Notes: generated from the sequence alone by a model not told the origin. A stretch of DNA of 64,000 bases from Eubacterium sp. (GCA_024684035.1 JAIKXQ010000031.1:1-64000), one strand, 5' to 3'. Shown: positions 32,705 through 42,537, counted from the stretch's first letter. Translations and numbers: made by a program.

Positions 32705-34168
32705 ATGTATGATGTTGTGATTATCGGTGCCGGTATTTCAGGCTGTGCTGCTGCAAGGGAGCTTTCACGTTTCGATCTGAAGATCTGTGTAGTTGAGAAG
32801 GCTGAGGATGTGTGTTGCGGAACCTCAAAGGCCAACAGTGCCATTGTTCACGCAGGCTTCGATGCAAAGCCCGGTACTCTCAAGGCGAAACTGAACGTGG
32901 AAGGCAGCAAGATGATGAAGTGGCTGTCGCAGGAGCTTGATTTTTCATACATCAACAACGGTGCGCTGGTTGTATGTCCGGAGGGTGGAGACAGACAGGG
33001 GCTGGAAGACCTTCTGGAGCGCGGAAAAGCCAACGGCGTCGAGGGACTTCGCATCATCGAAAGAGACGAACTCCGTCAGATGGAGCCGAATATCGCAGAC
33101 GGAGCAGAGGCTGCACTCTACGCGCCTACTTCCGGAATTGTATGTCCGTTCGGTATGACCATCGGTTTTGCTGAGAACGCTGCCATGAACGGAGCGGAAT
33201 TTCGAATGAACACAAAGGTAGAGAGTATCCGCCGCACAGAGAACGGATATCTGGTGGAGACTTCCCGCGGAGAACTAGAGACCCGCACGGTTGTCAATGC
33301 CGCAGGTGTGTATGCAGACGCCATCCACAATATGGTCAGTGACAAAGAACTTCATATTACAGCTCGCAAAGGCGAGTATTATCTGTTGGACAAGAGTGCC
33401 GGCAAGCATGTGGAGCACACTGTATTCGCACTTCCCACAGCTATGGGCAAGGGTGTGCTTGTGACACCGACTGTTCACGGAAATCTTCTGGTCGGACCGA
33501 ATGCGGAAGACATTCAGGACAAAGAGGGCGTGAATACAACAAGAGCGGGACTGAACGAGATCGCAGAGCGCTCTGCCGATACCGTAAAAAACGTGCCGCT
33601 TCGCGAGGTGATCACCTCTTTCGCAGGACTTCGTGCTCATGCGGATGAAGACGATTTCATCATTCGCGAGCTGGAGGAGGCTCCCGGCTTTATTGATGTG
33701 GCAGGTATCGAGTCTCCGGGACTCTCCGCGGGACCGGCCATCGGCTGCATGGTGGCAGAACTTGTCTGTGAGATCCTGAAACCGGAAGAGAAATACGACT
33801 TCAATCCGGAGAGAATCGGCATTCTGAATCCGGAGGAAATGACAGAAGAAGAGCAGAACGGACTGATCCGCATCGATCCCGCTTACGGAAACATCATCTG
33901 CAGATGCGAATCGATCTCTGAAGGTGAGATTCTGGATGCAATTCACAGACCTCTGGGAGCCAGATCTCTGGACGCGGTGAAGAGAAGAACGAGAGCCGGA
34001 ATGGGAAGATGCCAGGCTGGTTTCTGCTCCCCGAAGGTCATGGAAATCCTGGCGAGAGAATTATCGGATATGAGCATGTATGATGTGACAAAGGCCGGCG
34101 GAGAATCAAGATTGATCGTCGGTGACAATAAAGGAGACTTCAAGGCAGGACTTCAGGGAGGAATCTGA
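32705..34168 (+). CDS. FAD-dependent glycerol-3-phosphate dehydrogenase-like oxidoreductase (GlpA/GlpO type)
   Basis: A 487-residue flavoprotein. 'VIIGAGISGCAAARELSRF' binds FAD, followed by 'VEKAEDVCCGTSKANSAIVH', typical of the DAO/GlpA fold in Clostridia. The C-terminal 80 residues are a BFD-like [2Fe-2S] domain with 'IICRCESISEGEI' and 'GMGRCQAGFCSPKV', giving C-x-C and C-x4-C. The next two genes overlap or follow within four bases and encode a second flavoprotein and a DUF1667 protein; this trio is the GlpA/B/C-like module of Firmicutes. It probably oxidises glycerol 3-phosphate or a related 2-hydroxyacid. No glycerol kinase or facilitator is nearby. Confidence 0.87.
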   Translation: MYDVVIIGAGISGCAAARELSRFDLKICVVEKAEDVCCGTSKANSAIVHAGFDAKPGTLKAKLNVEGSKMMKWLSQELDFSYINNGALVVCPEGGDRQGLEDLLERGKANGVEGLRIIERDELRQMEPNIADGAEAALYAPTSGIVCPFGMTIGFAENAAMNGAEFRMNTKVESIRRTENGYLVETSRGELETRTVVNAAGVYADAIHNMVSDKELHITARKGEYYLLDKSAGKHVEHTVFALPTAMGKGVLVTPTVHGNLLVGPNAEDIQDKEGVNTTRAGLNEIAERSADTVKNVPLREVITSFAGLRAHADEDDFIIRELEEAPGFIDVAGIESPGLSAGPAIGCMVAELVCEILKPEEKYDFNPERIGILNPEEMTEEEQNGLIRIDPAYGNIICRCESISEGEILDAIHRPLGARSLDAVKRRTRAGMGRCQAGFCSPKVMEILARELSDMSMYDVTKAGGESRLIVGDNKGDFKAGLQGGI

Positions 34169-35442
34169 TGATGCAGACGGAAAACTATAATCTCGTGATT
34201 ATCGGCGGCGGACCGGCAGGTCTCGCCGCTGCATCAGCTGCCAGAGAGAGCGGGGAAGAGAGTATTCTCATTCTCGAGAGAGACGATCGTCTCGGCGGCA
34301 TTCTGAATCAGTGTATTCACAATGGCTTCGGTCTTCACACCTTTCAGGAGGAGCTGACCGGACCGGAATACGCCCAGAGATTTATCGATAAAGTAGAAGA
34401 GGCGGGAATCGAATACCGCCTGCAGACCATGGTGCTGGACATCAGTTCTGACCGGGTCGTCACAGCTATGAGCAGTGAGAAGGGATTGTACCACATCCAG
34501 GCCGGAGCAGTTATTCTTGCAATGGGATGCAGAGAACGGCCCAGAGGAGCCCTGAATATCCCGGGCTATCGGCCTGCGGGAATCTACACGGCGGGAACGG
34601 CCCAGAGACTGGTGAACATTGAGGGCATGATGCCGGGGCGTGAAGTTGTCATCCTCGGATCCGGCGATATCGGACTGATCATGGCCAGAAGGATGACACT
34701 GGAGGGCGCGAAAGTCAAAGTTGTTGCGGAACTGATGCCCTACTCCGGCGGATTGAAACGAAACATCGTACAGTGTCTGGACGATTTCGGAATTCCTCTG
34801 AAACTCAGCCATACCGTGGTTGATATCGAAGGAAAAGAGCGTGTCAGCGGCATCACCCTTGCCCGGGTCGATGGAAAAGGAAAACCGATTCCCGGCACAG
34901 AAGAGCACTATTCCTGTGATACGCTTCTTCTCTCCTGTGGACTGATTCCTGAGAATGAGCTTTCGTCAAAAGCCGGCGTATCCTTGAGCCCGCTGCACAA
35001 GGGACCGGTAGTCAACGAGAGCCTGGAGACTGATGTGGAGGGTATTTTCGCCTGCGGAAACGTTCTTCATGTCCATGATCTGGTGGATTTTGTATCGGAA
35101 GAGGCTGCCGCTGCGGGGCGGAATGCCGCTGCCTATGTGAAGAATCAGGTTGCTGCTTCCACAGGAACAGAGATTCCGGTGAAGGCAGATTTCGGCGTGA
35201 GCTACACCGTTCCGGAGAAAATCGCGCCGGAGCGCATGCAGGATACACTGACCGTTCGCTTCCGTGTCAATAACGTATACAGAAATCATTACATCTCCGT
35301 ATATCTTGGAGACAGAAGAGTGACACACAAGAAGAAACAGATTGCAGCTCCCGGTGAAATGGAGCAGGTTATTTTGAAGAAGACGGATCTGGAGGAAGTG
35401 CCGGAACTGTCGGAGATCAGAATCTGTCTGGAGGAGGCGTAA
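34168..35442 (+). CDS. FAD/NAD-dependent oxidoreductase, second subunit of the GlpO-like module
   Basis: A 424-residue flavoprotein with two dinucleotide-binding motifs, 'VIIGGGPAGLAAASAARESG' for FAD and 'VVILGSGDIGLIMARRM' for the nicotinamide nucleotide, plus 'VEGIFACGNVLHVHDLV' closing the FAD site. The protein family is class-II pyridine nucleotide-disulfide-type, but no redox C-x2-C pair is present. Its start overlaps the stop of the previous gene by one base, so the two are made together. It may pass electrons between the first subunit and NAD(H) or a ferredoxin. Confidence 0.85.
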   Translation: MMQTENYNLVIIGGGPAGLAAASAARESGEESILILERDDRLGGILNQCIHNGFGLHTFQEELTGPEYAQRFIDKVEEAGIEYRLQTMVLDISSDRVVTAMSSEKGLYHIQAGAVILAMGCRERPRGALNIPGYRPAGIYTAGTAQRLVNIEGMMPGREVVILGSGDIGLIMARRMTLEGAKVKVVAELMPYSGGLKRNIVQCLDDFGIPLKLSHTVVDIEGKERVSGITLARVDGKGKPIPGTEEHYSCDTLLLSCGLIPENELSSKAGVSLSPLHKGPVVNESLETDVEGIFACGNVLHVHDLVDFVSEEAAAAGRNAAAYVKNQVAASTGTEIPVKADFGVSYTVPEKIAPERMQDTLTVRFRVNNVYRNHYISVYLGDRRVTHKKKQIAAPGEMEQVILKKTDLEEVPELSEIRICLEEA

Positions 35443-35445
35443 GAG

Positions 35446-35799
35446 ATGGAGAGAGAACTTACCTGTATCGGCTGCCCCATGGGCTGCCAGCTTCGTGTAG
35501 AGATGGAGAACGGAGAGGTACTCAGCGTCACCGGAAATACCTGTAAACGCGGCGATGTCTATGCCCGCAAGGAAGTGACAAATCCCACCCGCATCGTGAC
35601 ATCCACCGTCGGCGTGGAGGGAGGATCGATCCGCGCGGTGTCTGTGAAGACCGCACAGGATATTCCGAAGGAAAAAATCGGTGCCTGCATGGAGGCACTG
35701 AAGGGCGTTGTTGTAAAAGCTCCGGTTAGAATCGGTCAGGTCATCGTCCACGACGTGGCCGGCACAGGCGTCGATGTCATCGCGACAAAGAATGTCTGA
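35446..35799 (+). CDS. DUF1667 protein, third subunit of the GlpO-like module
   Basis: A 117-residue protein with 'LTCIGCPMGCQLRVEMENGE' at its N-terminus and 'GNTCKRGDVYARKE' after it. The four cysteines (C-x2-C-x3-C plus one) can hold an iron-sulfur cluster. DUF1667 proteins are nearly always encoded after this pair of flavoproteins. It begins three bases after the previous stop. A strong terminator follows the gene. Confidence 0.9.
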   Translation: MERELTCIGCPMGCQLRVEMENGEVLSVTGNTCKRGDVYARKEVTNPTRIVTSTVGVEGGSIRAVSVKTAQDIPKEKIGACMEALKGVVVKAPVRIGQVIVHDVAGTGVDVIATKNV

Positions 35800-35861
35800 G
35801 AAGCGTAGAATGCAGATCGTAATAATATAGAAGCGAAGTTCCGGGAGGAACTTTGGGGAAA

Positions 35862-35900
35862 TGGGCTGACGCGAAATGACCGGTGCGTCAGCCCATTTAT
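35862..35900 (+). terminator. Intrinsic terminator after the GlpO-like operon
   Basis: Perfect stem TGGGCTGACGC / GCGTCAGCCCA followed by TTTAT. Confidence 0.82.
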
Positions 35901-35902
35901 CT

Positions 35903-36075
35903 TGTCTCATAGGAAATTGCTTCGCATTCCCTATGAGACAAAACGCTCCGCGGGATGCGCAGCTCGCAGATGGGAAGATCGCTTTGCGATTCTGCTCGCG
36001 CGCCAAAGTCCTGCGGCGCTCCCCCTCAGGAGTGAGGGGCTGGGGGAGTCGAAGTCCGCTTGCGGACTTTGTTCC
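35903..36075. repeat. Dispersed intergenic repeat (copy C, best full-length copy)
   Basis: Head hairpin GTCTCATAGGAAAT and ATTCCCTATGAGAC around TGCTTCGC, then CGCTCCGCGGGATGCGCAGC, GATCGCTTTGCGATTCTGCT, CGCGCGCCAAAGTCCTG, internal hairpin CCCCTCAGGAGTGAGGGG, and tail AGTCCGCTTGCGGACT with TTGTTCC. It encodes no protein. It ends at the first base of the truA promoter. Confidence 0.92.
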
Positions 36076-36103
36076 TTGTAACTGTACGTTTTTTCAGTAT
36101 AAT
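36076..36103 (+). promoter_or_regulatory. truA promoter
   Basis: TTGTAA at 36076-36081 and TATAAT at 36098-36103 with a 16-bp spacer, directly abutting repeat copy C. Confidence 0.7.
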
Positions 36104-36159
36104 GAATTACGGAAACCGACAAATTGAAAGTACAAGAGAGAAACCGGAGATGAGAACCA

Positions 36160-36918
36160 GTGAAAAAGAATTATAAGATGAAAATCAGCTATGACGGCAC
36201 TCGTTTCTTTGGTTGGGAGCATCAGCCCAAACAGGAAATGACCATTCAGGGAAAACTTGAGACAGTGCTGAGCCGGATGGTGGGCGCTCCGGAAGATCAA
36301 CCGGTGACTGTAATCGGCGCCGGAAGAACAGACGCGGGAGTGCATGCGAAAGAGATGATCGCCAATGTTTTCCTGGATACGAGAATGTCGGAAGAAGAAA
36401 TACAGACCTACATGAACCGTTATCTCCCGGAGGACATCAGCGTCAACGAATTGAAAGTCTGCGCGGATCGGTTCCACAGCCGTTTCAAAGCAAAGGGAAA
36501 AACGTACTGCTACAGTTTCTGGTATGCGGATGGAGGCGTTCGCCCGACCTTTGATCGCAAATACGTGACTGTCCTCGACAAGAGACCAAACGTGGATCGA
36601 ATGAGAAAAGCTGCGGAGGAAATTGTCGGGATGCGCGATTTTAAGAGTTTTTGCGGCAACTCACATATGAAGAAATCCACCGTGCGCCTGGTGGACTCCA
36701 TCGAATTCAAAATTCGCGGTCCGTACATCCGAATGTATATCCACGGAAGCGGCTTCCTGCAGAACATGGTACGGATCATTGCCGGGACGCTTCTTGAAGT
36801 CGGATATGGCAAGAGAACACCGGAGAGCATCGCGGAACTGATAGAGGCCAGGGACAGAAAACTGGCCGGACCGACAGCACCGGCACAGGGGTTGTGTCTG
36901 ATCCAGGTGGATTATTAA
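36160..36918 (+). CDS. truA: tRNA pseudouridine synthase A
   Basis: A 252-residue enzyme that makes pseudouridine at positions 38-40 of the tRNA anticodon arm. The catalytic Asp is in 'GAGRTDAGVHA' near residue 52. 'KISYDGTRFFGWEHQP' at the N-terminus and 'MVRIIAGTLLEVG' near the end are family signatures. The start is GTG at 36160, with GGAG in front; the ATG at 36178 is the alternative. The gene stands alone, not next to the energy-coupling transporter genes with which it often clusters in Firmicutes, although an ECF S component lies just downstream on the other strand. Confidence 0.93.
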   Translation: MKKNYKMKISYDGTRFFGWEHQPKQEMTIQGKLETVLSRMVGAPEDQPVTVIGAGRTDAGVHAKEMIANVFLDTRMSEEEIQTYMNRYLPEDISVNELKVCADRFHSRFKAKGKTYCYSFWYADGGVRPTFDRKYVTVLDKRPNVDRMRKAAEEIVGMRDFKSFCGNSHMKKSTVRLVDSIEFKIRGPYIRMYIHGSGFLQNMVRIIAGTLLEVGYGKRTPESIAELIEARDRKLAGPTAPAQGLCLIQVDY

Positions 36919-36926
36919 GCATAGTG

Positions 36927-36966
36927 AAGCGGCCATGAGAGTTTCGTAGACTCTCATGGCCGCTTA
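36927..36966. terminator. Bidirectional terminator between truA and the ECF gene
   Basis: Perfect 16-bp stem AAGCGGCCATGAGAGT / ACTCTCATGGCCGCTT with a 7-base loop between convergent genes. Confidence 0.88.
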
Positions 36967-37004
36967 AATAATATCTGTCGGTTTTAGTAAAATAGGCGGA
37001 ATCA

Positions 37005-37577
37005 TTATGCGGTCGCTGCGGTTGTAGGTGCCAGGTGCCGGAAGATCGGCTGTATGGTGGTTCCAATGATGATGCCGGTAAGCCCCTGTACCAGGTTGAA
37101 TGGAATCTCAGCGATGGAAGAAATCACTGCTGCCGCCAGGGACGCGGAAGAAAAGGAACCACTTGTTGCAGTGACAAGGATGATATTCGTAAGCAGATAT
37201 CCGAGAACCATGACGGTCTCACCGGCAATTCCGGAGAGAACCATGGGGAGAATATCCGAATGTCTTCCGTCTGTACGGGAGGTGACGAGGCGGAAGATCA
37301 GAGCCGCTGTAAAGGCAGTCAGGAATTTTACGACGAAGGTAAAGGGAGCCCAGATGACGTAGCCGCCCAGAAGATCTGCCAGAGCGGAGCCAAGACCTGC
37401 CGCAAGGCCGCCGGTTAGCGGGCCGAAGAGCACTCCGGACAGAAGGACGAAGGCGTCGCCGATGTGGATGTAACCCAGGGTGGGTGTGGGTATCTTCAGC
37501 ACAGATGTCGCCAGAAAAGTAAGCGCAGCGAACATGGCTGCGGAAGCAAGTGTTTTTGCTGAGATTTGAGATTTCAT
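37005..37577 (-). CDS. ECF transporter S component, vitamin or cofactor uptake, substrate unknown
   Basis: A 190-residue membrane protein with about six hydrophobic segments and the 'AAMFAALTFLATSVLKIP' first helix of ECF S components, which interacts with EcfT. 'GYIHIGDAFVLLSGVLFG' is typical of the PF12822-like S proteins. The ATG at 37577 on the minus strand is six bases after AGGGGGA, so the in-frame ATG seven codons earlier is not used. The substrate cannot be read from the sequence, and the leader shows no riboswitch I can name. It would use the same energy module as RibU. Confidence 0.85.
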   Translation of the reverse strand: MKSQISAKTLASAAMFAALTFLATSVLKIPTPTLGYIHIGDAFVLLSGVLFGPLTGGLAAGLGSALADLLGGYVIWAPFTFVVKFLTAFTAALIFRLVTSRTDGRHSDILPMVLSGIAGETVMVLGYLLTNIILVTATSGSFSSASLAAAVISSIAEIPFNLVQGLTGIIIGTTIQPIFRHLAPTTAATA

Positions 37578-37735
37578 AAAAGTCCCCCTAACATGCATTT
37601 TATTATGAAGAAATACGGATCAATCCGTGTTCGTTGCGAAGCCTGCGGCGGTCGCCGGTAAGTGCATTCGACTGATCGTTTACGAATGCCTGATTATCAA
37701 CATCTGAATTATAAAACAAATGTGGTCATGTGCAA
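37578..37735 (-). promoter_or_regulatory. Promoter and structured leader of the ECF S component gene
   Basis: On the minus strand TTGCAC (37735-37730) and TATAAT (37713-37708) are 16 bp apart. The 120-base leader has a 7-bp hairpin GCATTCG / CGAATGC (37664-37689) and a 6-bp hairpin ACGGAT / ATCCGT (37615-37628). It could be an unrecognised small riboswitch or just a leader. Confidence 0.5.
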
Positions 37736-37846
37736 AATTTCCAGATCGAGCAAAATTTATATAACCAGATAGAGCGGATGAATGATATTTCACCACAGGG
37801 TGACATTCTTTCGTGAATGCTGCAATGTGAATTCTGCCCACAGTTG

Positions 37847-37875
37847 TTGACATTTTTTGTTCGGAAAGATATAAT
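37847..37875 (+). promoter_or_regulatory. Consensus SigA promoter of the str operon
   Basis: TTGACA at 37847-37852 and TATAAT at 37870-37875 with a 17-bp spacer: a perfect consensus promoter. The leader to rpsL is about 95 bases. Confidence 0.9.
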
Positions 37876-37977
37876 AGTTCAGCGTGCCGTAGTTTACGGG
37901 TAGAGGATTACCCGCGAAAAGCACGACAGAATAATGATTATTAGCAGCCGTAAGAAAAACAAGGAGGATCATAAGGA

Positions 37978-38391
37978 ATGCCTACATTTAACCAGTTAGT
38001 TAGAAAAGGCCGTCAGACATCTGCAAAGAAGTCTACAGCACCGGCTCTTCAGAGAACATTCAACTCCCTGAAGAAGAAAGCTGTAGAGCAGTCTTCTCCG
38101 CAGAAACGTGGTGTTTGTACAGCCGTTAAAACAGCAACTCCTAAGAAACCGAACTCTGCTCTTCGTAAAATCGCCAGAGTACGTCTTTCTAACGGAATCG
38201 AGGTAACAAGCTATATCCCGGGTGAGGGACACAACCTTCAGGAGCATAGCGTAGTACTTATCCGTGGAGGAAGAGTAAAGGATCTGCCTGGTACAAGATA
38301 TCACATCATCCGTGGTACTCTCGATACTGCAGGTGTAGCTAACAGAAAACAGGCCCGTTCCAAATACGGTGCTAAGAGACCGAAAAAGTAA
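37978..38391 (+). CDS. rpsL: 30S ribosomal protein S12
   Basis: A 137-residue ribosomal protein of the decoding centre. '[12 protein letters not shown]' at the N-terminus, '[17 protein letters not shown]' and 'PGVRYHIIRG' in the form '[10 protein letters not shown]' are diagnostic. Lys at the streptomycin-determining position ('TPKKPNS') is the wild-type sensitive form. Preceded by ACAAGGAGG. It is the first gene of the str operon; rpoB and rpoC, which often lie directly upstream, are not here. Codon use is strongly biased as expected for high expression. Confidence 0.98.
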   Translation: MPTFNQLVRKGRQTSAKKSTAPALQRTFNSLKKKAVEQSSPQKRGVCTAVKTATPKKPNSALRKIARVRLSNGIEVTSYIPGEGHNLQEHSVVLIRGGRVKDLPGTRYHIIRGTLDTAGVANRKQARSKYGAKRPKK

Positions 38392-38572
38392 TAACTGTAG
38401 ATAAGATAAGAATTCAATTATCTCACTAAAGTTTTATGGTTATGTGTAACGGTATTTCGAAGACCCCCACGGCTGCGGGTTGATAGAAAAATTACCGGTA
38501 CAGACACATTCGTACCATACCAAATGTGAGTACCTGAGATCTAATCGTTAAATGATTAAGGAGGGAAGTATC

Positions 38573-39043
38573 GTGCCACGTAAAGGACATACTCAGAAAA
38601 GAGATGTTTTAGCAGATCCGGTATACAACAACAAAGTTGTTACCAAGCTTGTTAACAGCATCATGCTGGACGGTAAAAAAGGAACCGCTCAGAAGATTGT
38701 TTATGGCGCATTTGCTAAAGTAGAAGAGAAAGCTGGAAAGCCAGCTGTTGAATGTTTTGAAGAAGCAATGAACAACATCATGCCGCAGCTTGAGGTTAAG
38801 GCTCGCCGTATCGGTGGTGCTACATACCAGGTTCCGGTTGAGGTTAAGCCGGAGAGACGTCAGGCTCTGGGACTTCGTTGGCTGACAATGTTCTCCCGTA
38901 AGAGAAGCGAGAAGACAATGGCAGACAGACTCGCTAACGAGCTTCTTGACGCTATGAACAACACAGGCGCTTCTGTAAAACGTAAAGAAGATATGCATAA
39001 GATGGCAGAGGCCAATAAGGCATTTGCTCATTACAGATTCTAA
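38573..39043 (+). CDS. rpsG: 30S ribosomal protein S7
   Basis: A 156-residue primary 16S rRNA-binding protein. The canonical N-terminus '[15 protein letters not shown]' begins at a GTG codon at 38573, after AAGGAGGG; an in-frame ATG at 38552 lies before that site and is rejected. The spacer from rpsL (38392-38572) is 180 bases and shows short hairpins but no terminator. Confidence 0.98.
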   Translation: MPRKGHTQKRDVLADPVYNNKVVTKLVNSIMLDGKKGTAQKIVYGAFAKVEEKAGKPAVECFEEAMNNIMPQLEVKARRIGGATYQVPVEVKPERRQALGLRWLTMFSRKRSEKTMADRLANELLDAMNNTGASVKRKEDMHKMAEANKAFAHYRF

Positions 39044-39056
39044 GGAGGACACTCTG

Positions 39057-41177
39057 TTGGCTGAAGGAAGAGAATACCCACTTGAGCAAACCAGAAATAT
39101 CGGTATCATGGCGCATATCGATGCAGGAAAAACAACTCTGACAGAGCGTATCCTGTACTACACCGGTGTTAACTACAAGATCGGTGAGACATATGAAGGA
39201 ACAGCTACCATGGACTGGATGGAGCAGGAGCAGGAGCGTGGTATCACAATCACATCTGCTGCTACTACATGCCACTGGAGACATCAGAACCAGGCAAAGG
39301 CTGACCCGAAGGCACTTGAGCATCGTATCAACATCATCGATACACCTGGACACGTAGACTTCACTGTAGAGGTTGAGCGTTCCCTTCGAGTACTCGATGG
39401 TGCCGTAGGTGTATTCGATGCCAAGGGTGGTGTAGAGCCGCAGTCCGAGAACGTATGGCGTCAGGCTGATACCTACAACGTTCCTCGTATGGCATTCGTA
39501 AACAAAATGGATATCCTTGGTGCTAACTTCGATAACACCGTATCCGAGATCGTTTCCAAGCTGGGTAAGAACCCGGTAGTTCTTGAGAGACCGATCGGTA
39601 AAGAGGATTATTTCCAGGGTATTGTAGATCTTTTCGAGATGAAAGCTTACATCTACAATGACAAGACTGGTGAGGATATCACAATCACAGATATCCCTGA
39701 GGATATGGCAGACGAGTGTGAGCTCGCTCACACAGAGCTCGTTGAGAAGATCTGTGATCTTGACGATGAGCTTATGATGCTCTACCTCGATGGTGAGGAG
39801 CCGAGCGTTGAGCAGCTCAAGGCTGCACTTCGTAAAGGTACAATCGAGAACAAAGCCGTTCCGGTACTTTGCGGATCCGCACATCAGAACAAAGGTATCC
39901 AGAAACTTCTGGATGCAGTAGTAGACTTCATGCCGGCACCTGTAGACGTTCCGGACATCCAGGGTACAGATATGGAAGGAAACGAGATGACTCGTAAGTC
40001 TTCTGACGCAGAGCCTTTCTCCGCTCTCGTATTCAAGATCGTATCCGATCCGTTCGTAGGTCGTCTGGCTTACTTCAGAGTTTACTCCGGTACACTGAAC
40101 TCCGGTTCTTACGTACTGAACTCTACAAAAGAGAAGAAGGAGCGTGTAGGACGTATCCTTCAGATGCACGCAAACAAGAGACAGGAGCTTTCCAAGGTTT
40201 ACTCCGGAGATATCGCAGCTGCTATCGGATTCAAGTTCTCTGCAACAGGAGATACAATCTGCGACGAGCAGCACCCGGTAATCCTCGAGTCCATGGAGTT
40301 CCCGGATCCGGTTATCGAGCTCGCAATCGAGCCGAAGACAAAAGCAGGACAGGGCAAGCTTGCTGACGCTCTTGCTAAACTTGCTGAGGAGGATCCTACC
40401 TTCCGTGCACATACAAACCAGGAGACTGGTCAGACAATCATCGCTGGTATGGGTGAGCTTCACCTTGAGATCATCGTTGACCGTCTGCTTCGTGAGTTCA
40501 ACGTTGAAGCTAACGTTGGTGCTCCGCAGGTTGCTTACAAGGAGACAATCTCCAAAGCTTCCGATATCGACAGCAAATACGCTCGTCAGTCCGGTGGACG
40601 TGGACAGTACGGTCATGCAAAGATCAAGTTCACTCCTATGGATGCAAACGGCGAGGAAGTATACAAGTTCATCAACAGCGTAACAGGTGGTGCTATTCCG
40701 AAGGAGTACATCCCGTCTGTAGATTCCGGTATCCAGGATGCTATGAAAGCTGGTATCCTCGGCGGATTCCCGGTAGTTGGTGTACAGGCTGAAGTATACG
40801 ATGGTTCTTATCATGAGGTCGACTCTTCTGAGATGGCATTCCACATTGCAGGATCCATGGGATTCAAGCAGGCAATGGAGAAGGGCGAGCCGGTTCTTCT
40901 CGAGCCGATCATGAAGGTTGAGGTTTCTACACCTGAAGAGTACATGGGTGACGTTATCGGTGATGTAAACTCCCGTCGTGGCCGTGTAGAGGGTATGGAT
41001 GACGTCGGCGGCGGTAAGATGGTACGTGGACTCGTTCCGCTTTCCGAGATGTTCGGTTACTCCACAGACCTTCGTTCCAAGACTCAGGGACGTGGAAACT
41101 ACTCCATGTTCTTCGATCACTATGAGAAAGTTCCGAAGAACGTTCAGGATAAAGTACTGTCTGACAAGGCAAAATAA
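39057..41177 (+). CDS. fusA: Elongation factor G
   Basis: A 706-residue GTPase that drives ribosomal translocation. G motifs: 'AHIDAGKTT', 'DTPGHVDF' and 'NKMD'. Domain IV and V sequences such as '[12 protein letters not shown]' and 'RGRVEGMDD' are present, so it is full length. The start is a TTG at 39057, eight bases after AAGGAGGA; the ATG at 39024 lies inside rpsG. It belongs to the str operon. Confidence 0.97.
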   Translation: MAEGREYPLEQTRNIGIMAHIDAGKTTLTERILYYTGVNYKIGETYEGTATMDWMEQEQERGITITSAATTCHWRHQNQAKADPKALEHRINIIDTPGHVDFTVEVERSLRVLDGAVGVFDAKGGVEPQSENVWRQADTYNVPRMAFVNKMDILGANFDNTVSEIVSKLGKNPVVLERPIGKEDYFQGIVDLFEMKAYIYNDKTGEDITITDIPEDMADECELAHTELVEKICDLDDELMMLYLDGEEPSVEQLKAALRKGTIENKAVPVLCGSAHQNKGIQKLLDAVVDFMPAPVDVPDIQGTDMEGNEMTRKSSDAEPFSALVFKIVSDPFVGRLAYFRVYSGTLNSGSYVLNSTKEKKERVGRILQMHANKRQELSKVYSGDIAAAIGFKFSATGDTICDEQHPVILESMEFPDPVIELAIEPKTKAGQGKLADALAKLAEEDPTFRAHTNQETGQTIIAGMGELHLEIIVDRLLREFNVEANVGAPQVAYKETISKASDIDSKYARQSGGRGQYGHAKIKFTPMDANGEEVYKFINSVTGGAIPKEYIPSVDSGIQDAMKAGILGGFPVVGVQAEVYDGSYHEVDSSEMAFHIAGSMGFKQAMEKGEPVLLEPIMKVEVSTPEEYMGDVIGDVNSRRGRVEGMDDVGGGKMVRGLVPLSEMFGYSTDLRSKTQGRGNYSMFFDHYEKVPKNVQDKVLSDKAK

Positions 41178-41196
41178 TAACAAATATAATAACCAG

Positions 41197-41222
41197 GATA
41201 GTCAGCTTCTGCTGACTGTCTT
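41197..41222 (+). terminator. Weak hairpin after fusA
   Basis: GACAGTCAGC-type stem (GATAGTCAGC / GCTGACTGTC) with a four-base loop and only TTG after it. It may cause partial termination before the separate tuf promoter. Confidence 0.45.
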
Positions 41223-41237
41223 GTAATAGAAATACAC

Positions 41238-41266
41238 TTGCAAAGAATACTGAAATTCAGTATAAT
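41238..41266 (+). promoter_or_regulatory. Separate promoter of tuf
   Basis: TTGCAA at 41238-41243 and TATAAT at 41261-41266 with a 17-bp spacer, 77 bp before the tuf start. Confidence 0.75.
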
Positions 41267-41343
41267 CAACTTTAGCAGATTTTTCTAAAAAGTTAATACG
41301 TAGGTCATAAGGCCTGTGTACATTTAAGGAGGAAGTTACAAAA

Positions 41344-42537
41344 ATGGCAAAAGCAAAATTTGAAAGAAAAAAACCGCATTGTAATATTGGTACCATCGGA
41401 CACGTAGACCATGGTAAAACAACTCTTACAGCTGCTATTACAATGACTCTCGCAACAAGAATGCCTACAGATGAGAACCAGATCGTAGATTTCGCTAACA
41501 TCGATAAGGCTCCGGAAGAGAGAGAGCGTGGAATCACTATCAACACAGCTCACGTAGAGTACGAGACAGAGGCACGTCACTACGCACACGTAGACTGCCC
41601 TGGACACGCTGATTACGTTAAGAACATGATCACAGGAGCTGCTCAGATGGATGGTGCTATCCTCGTTGTAGCTGCTACTGATGGTGTTATGGCACAGACT
41701 CGTGAGCACGTTCTTCTTGCTCGTCAGGTAGGTGTTCCGGCCATGGTTGTATTCCTTAACAAATGCGATATGGTAGACGATGATGAGCTTATTGAGCTCG
41801 TAGAGATGGAGGTTTCCGAGCTTCTTGACGAGTACGGATTCGAGGATACTCCGATCGTTCGTGGATCTGCTCTTAAGGCACTTGAGGATCCGAACGGTGA
41901 GTGGGGCGATTGCATCATGAACCTTCTTGCCACAGTTGATGAGCACATCCCGACACCGGAGCGTGACACAGATAAGCCGTTCCTTATGCCTGTAGAGGAT
42001 GTATTCACAATCTCCGGACGTGGAACTGTAGCAACTGGTAGAGTAGAGCGTGGTACACTTCACGTTAACGATCCGGTTGAGATCCTTGGAATCTCTGATT
42101 CTGTTCAGACATCTGTTGCAACAGGTATCGAGATGTTCCACAAGCTTCTTGACGAGGCTATGGCTGGTGATAACATCGGATGTCTTCTTCGTGGTATCAA
42201 CAGAACTGATATCGAGAAGGGACAGGTTGTTGCTAAACCTGGCACAGTAACATGCCACACAAAATTCACAGCTCAGGTTTACGTACTGAACAAAGATGAG
42301 GGTGGACGTCACACACCTTTCTTCAACAACTACCGTCCGCAGTTCTACTTCAGAACAACAGACGTTACAGGTGTTGTTAACCTTCCGGAAGGCACAGAGA
42401 TGTGCATGCCTGGCGATAACGTAGAGATGACCATCGAGCTCATCCACCCGATCGCTATGGAGCAGGGTCTTACATTCGCTATCCGTGAGGGTGGCCGTAC
42501 AGTAGGATCTGGACGTGTTGCTTCCATCATCGACTAA
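41344..42537 (+). CDS. tuf: Elongation factor Tu
   Basis: A 397-residue GTPase that brings aminoacyl-tRNA to the ribosome. '[10 protein letters not shown]', '[12 protein letters not shown]' and '[11 protein letters not shown]' are the G motifs, and '[14 protein letters not shown]' is the switch I region. Full length. AAGGAGG lies before the ATG. It can be read from the str operon and from its own promoter at 41238. Confidence 0.98.
   Translation: MAKAKFERKKPHCNIGTIGHVDHGKTTLTAAITMTLATRMPTDENQIVDFANIDKAPEERERGITINTAHVEYETEARHYAHVDCPGHADYVKNMITGAAQMDGAILVVAATDGVMAQTREHVLLARQVGVPAMVVFLNKCDMVDDDELIELVEMEVSELLDEYGFEDTPIVRGSALKALEDPNGEWGDCIMNLLATVDEHIPTPERDTDKPFLMPVEDVFTISGRGTVATGRVERGTLHVNDPVEILGISDSVQTSVATGIEMFHKLLDEAMAGDNIGCLLRGINRTDIEKGQVVAKPGTVTCHTKFTAQVYVLNKDEGGRHTPFFNNYRPQFYFRTTDVTGVVNLPEGTEMCMPGDNVEMTIELIHPIAMEQGLTFAIREGGRTVGSGRVASIID

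Noticed and set aside
26896-36075. Dispersed repeats considered as CRISPR or as an insertion sequence
   Set aside because: There is no regular spacing, no spacers and no cas genes; the copies contain no transposase frame or consistent target duplications.
38952-41183. A 743-codon open frame antisense to fusA and a 380-codon frame antisense to tuf
   Set aside because: They arise from the strong codon bias of the elongation factor genes. The translations are Cys/Leu/Ser-rich without family signatures.
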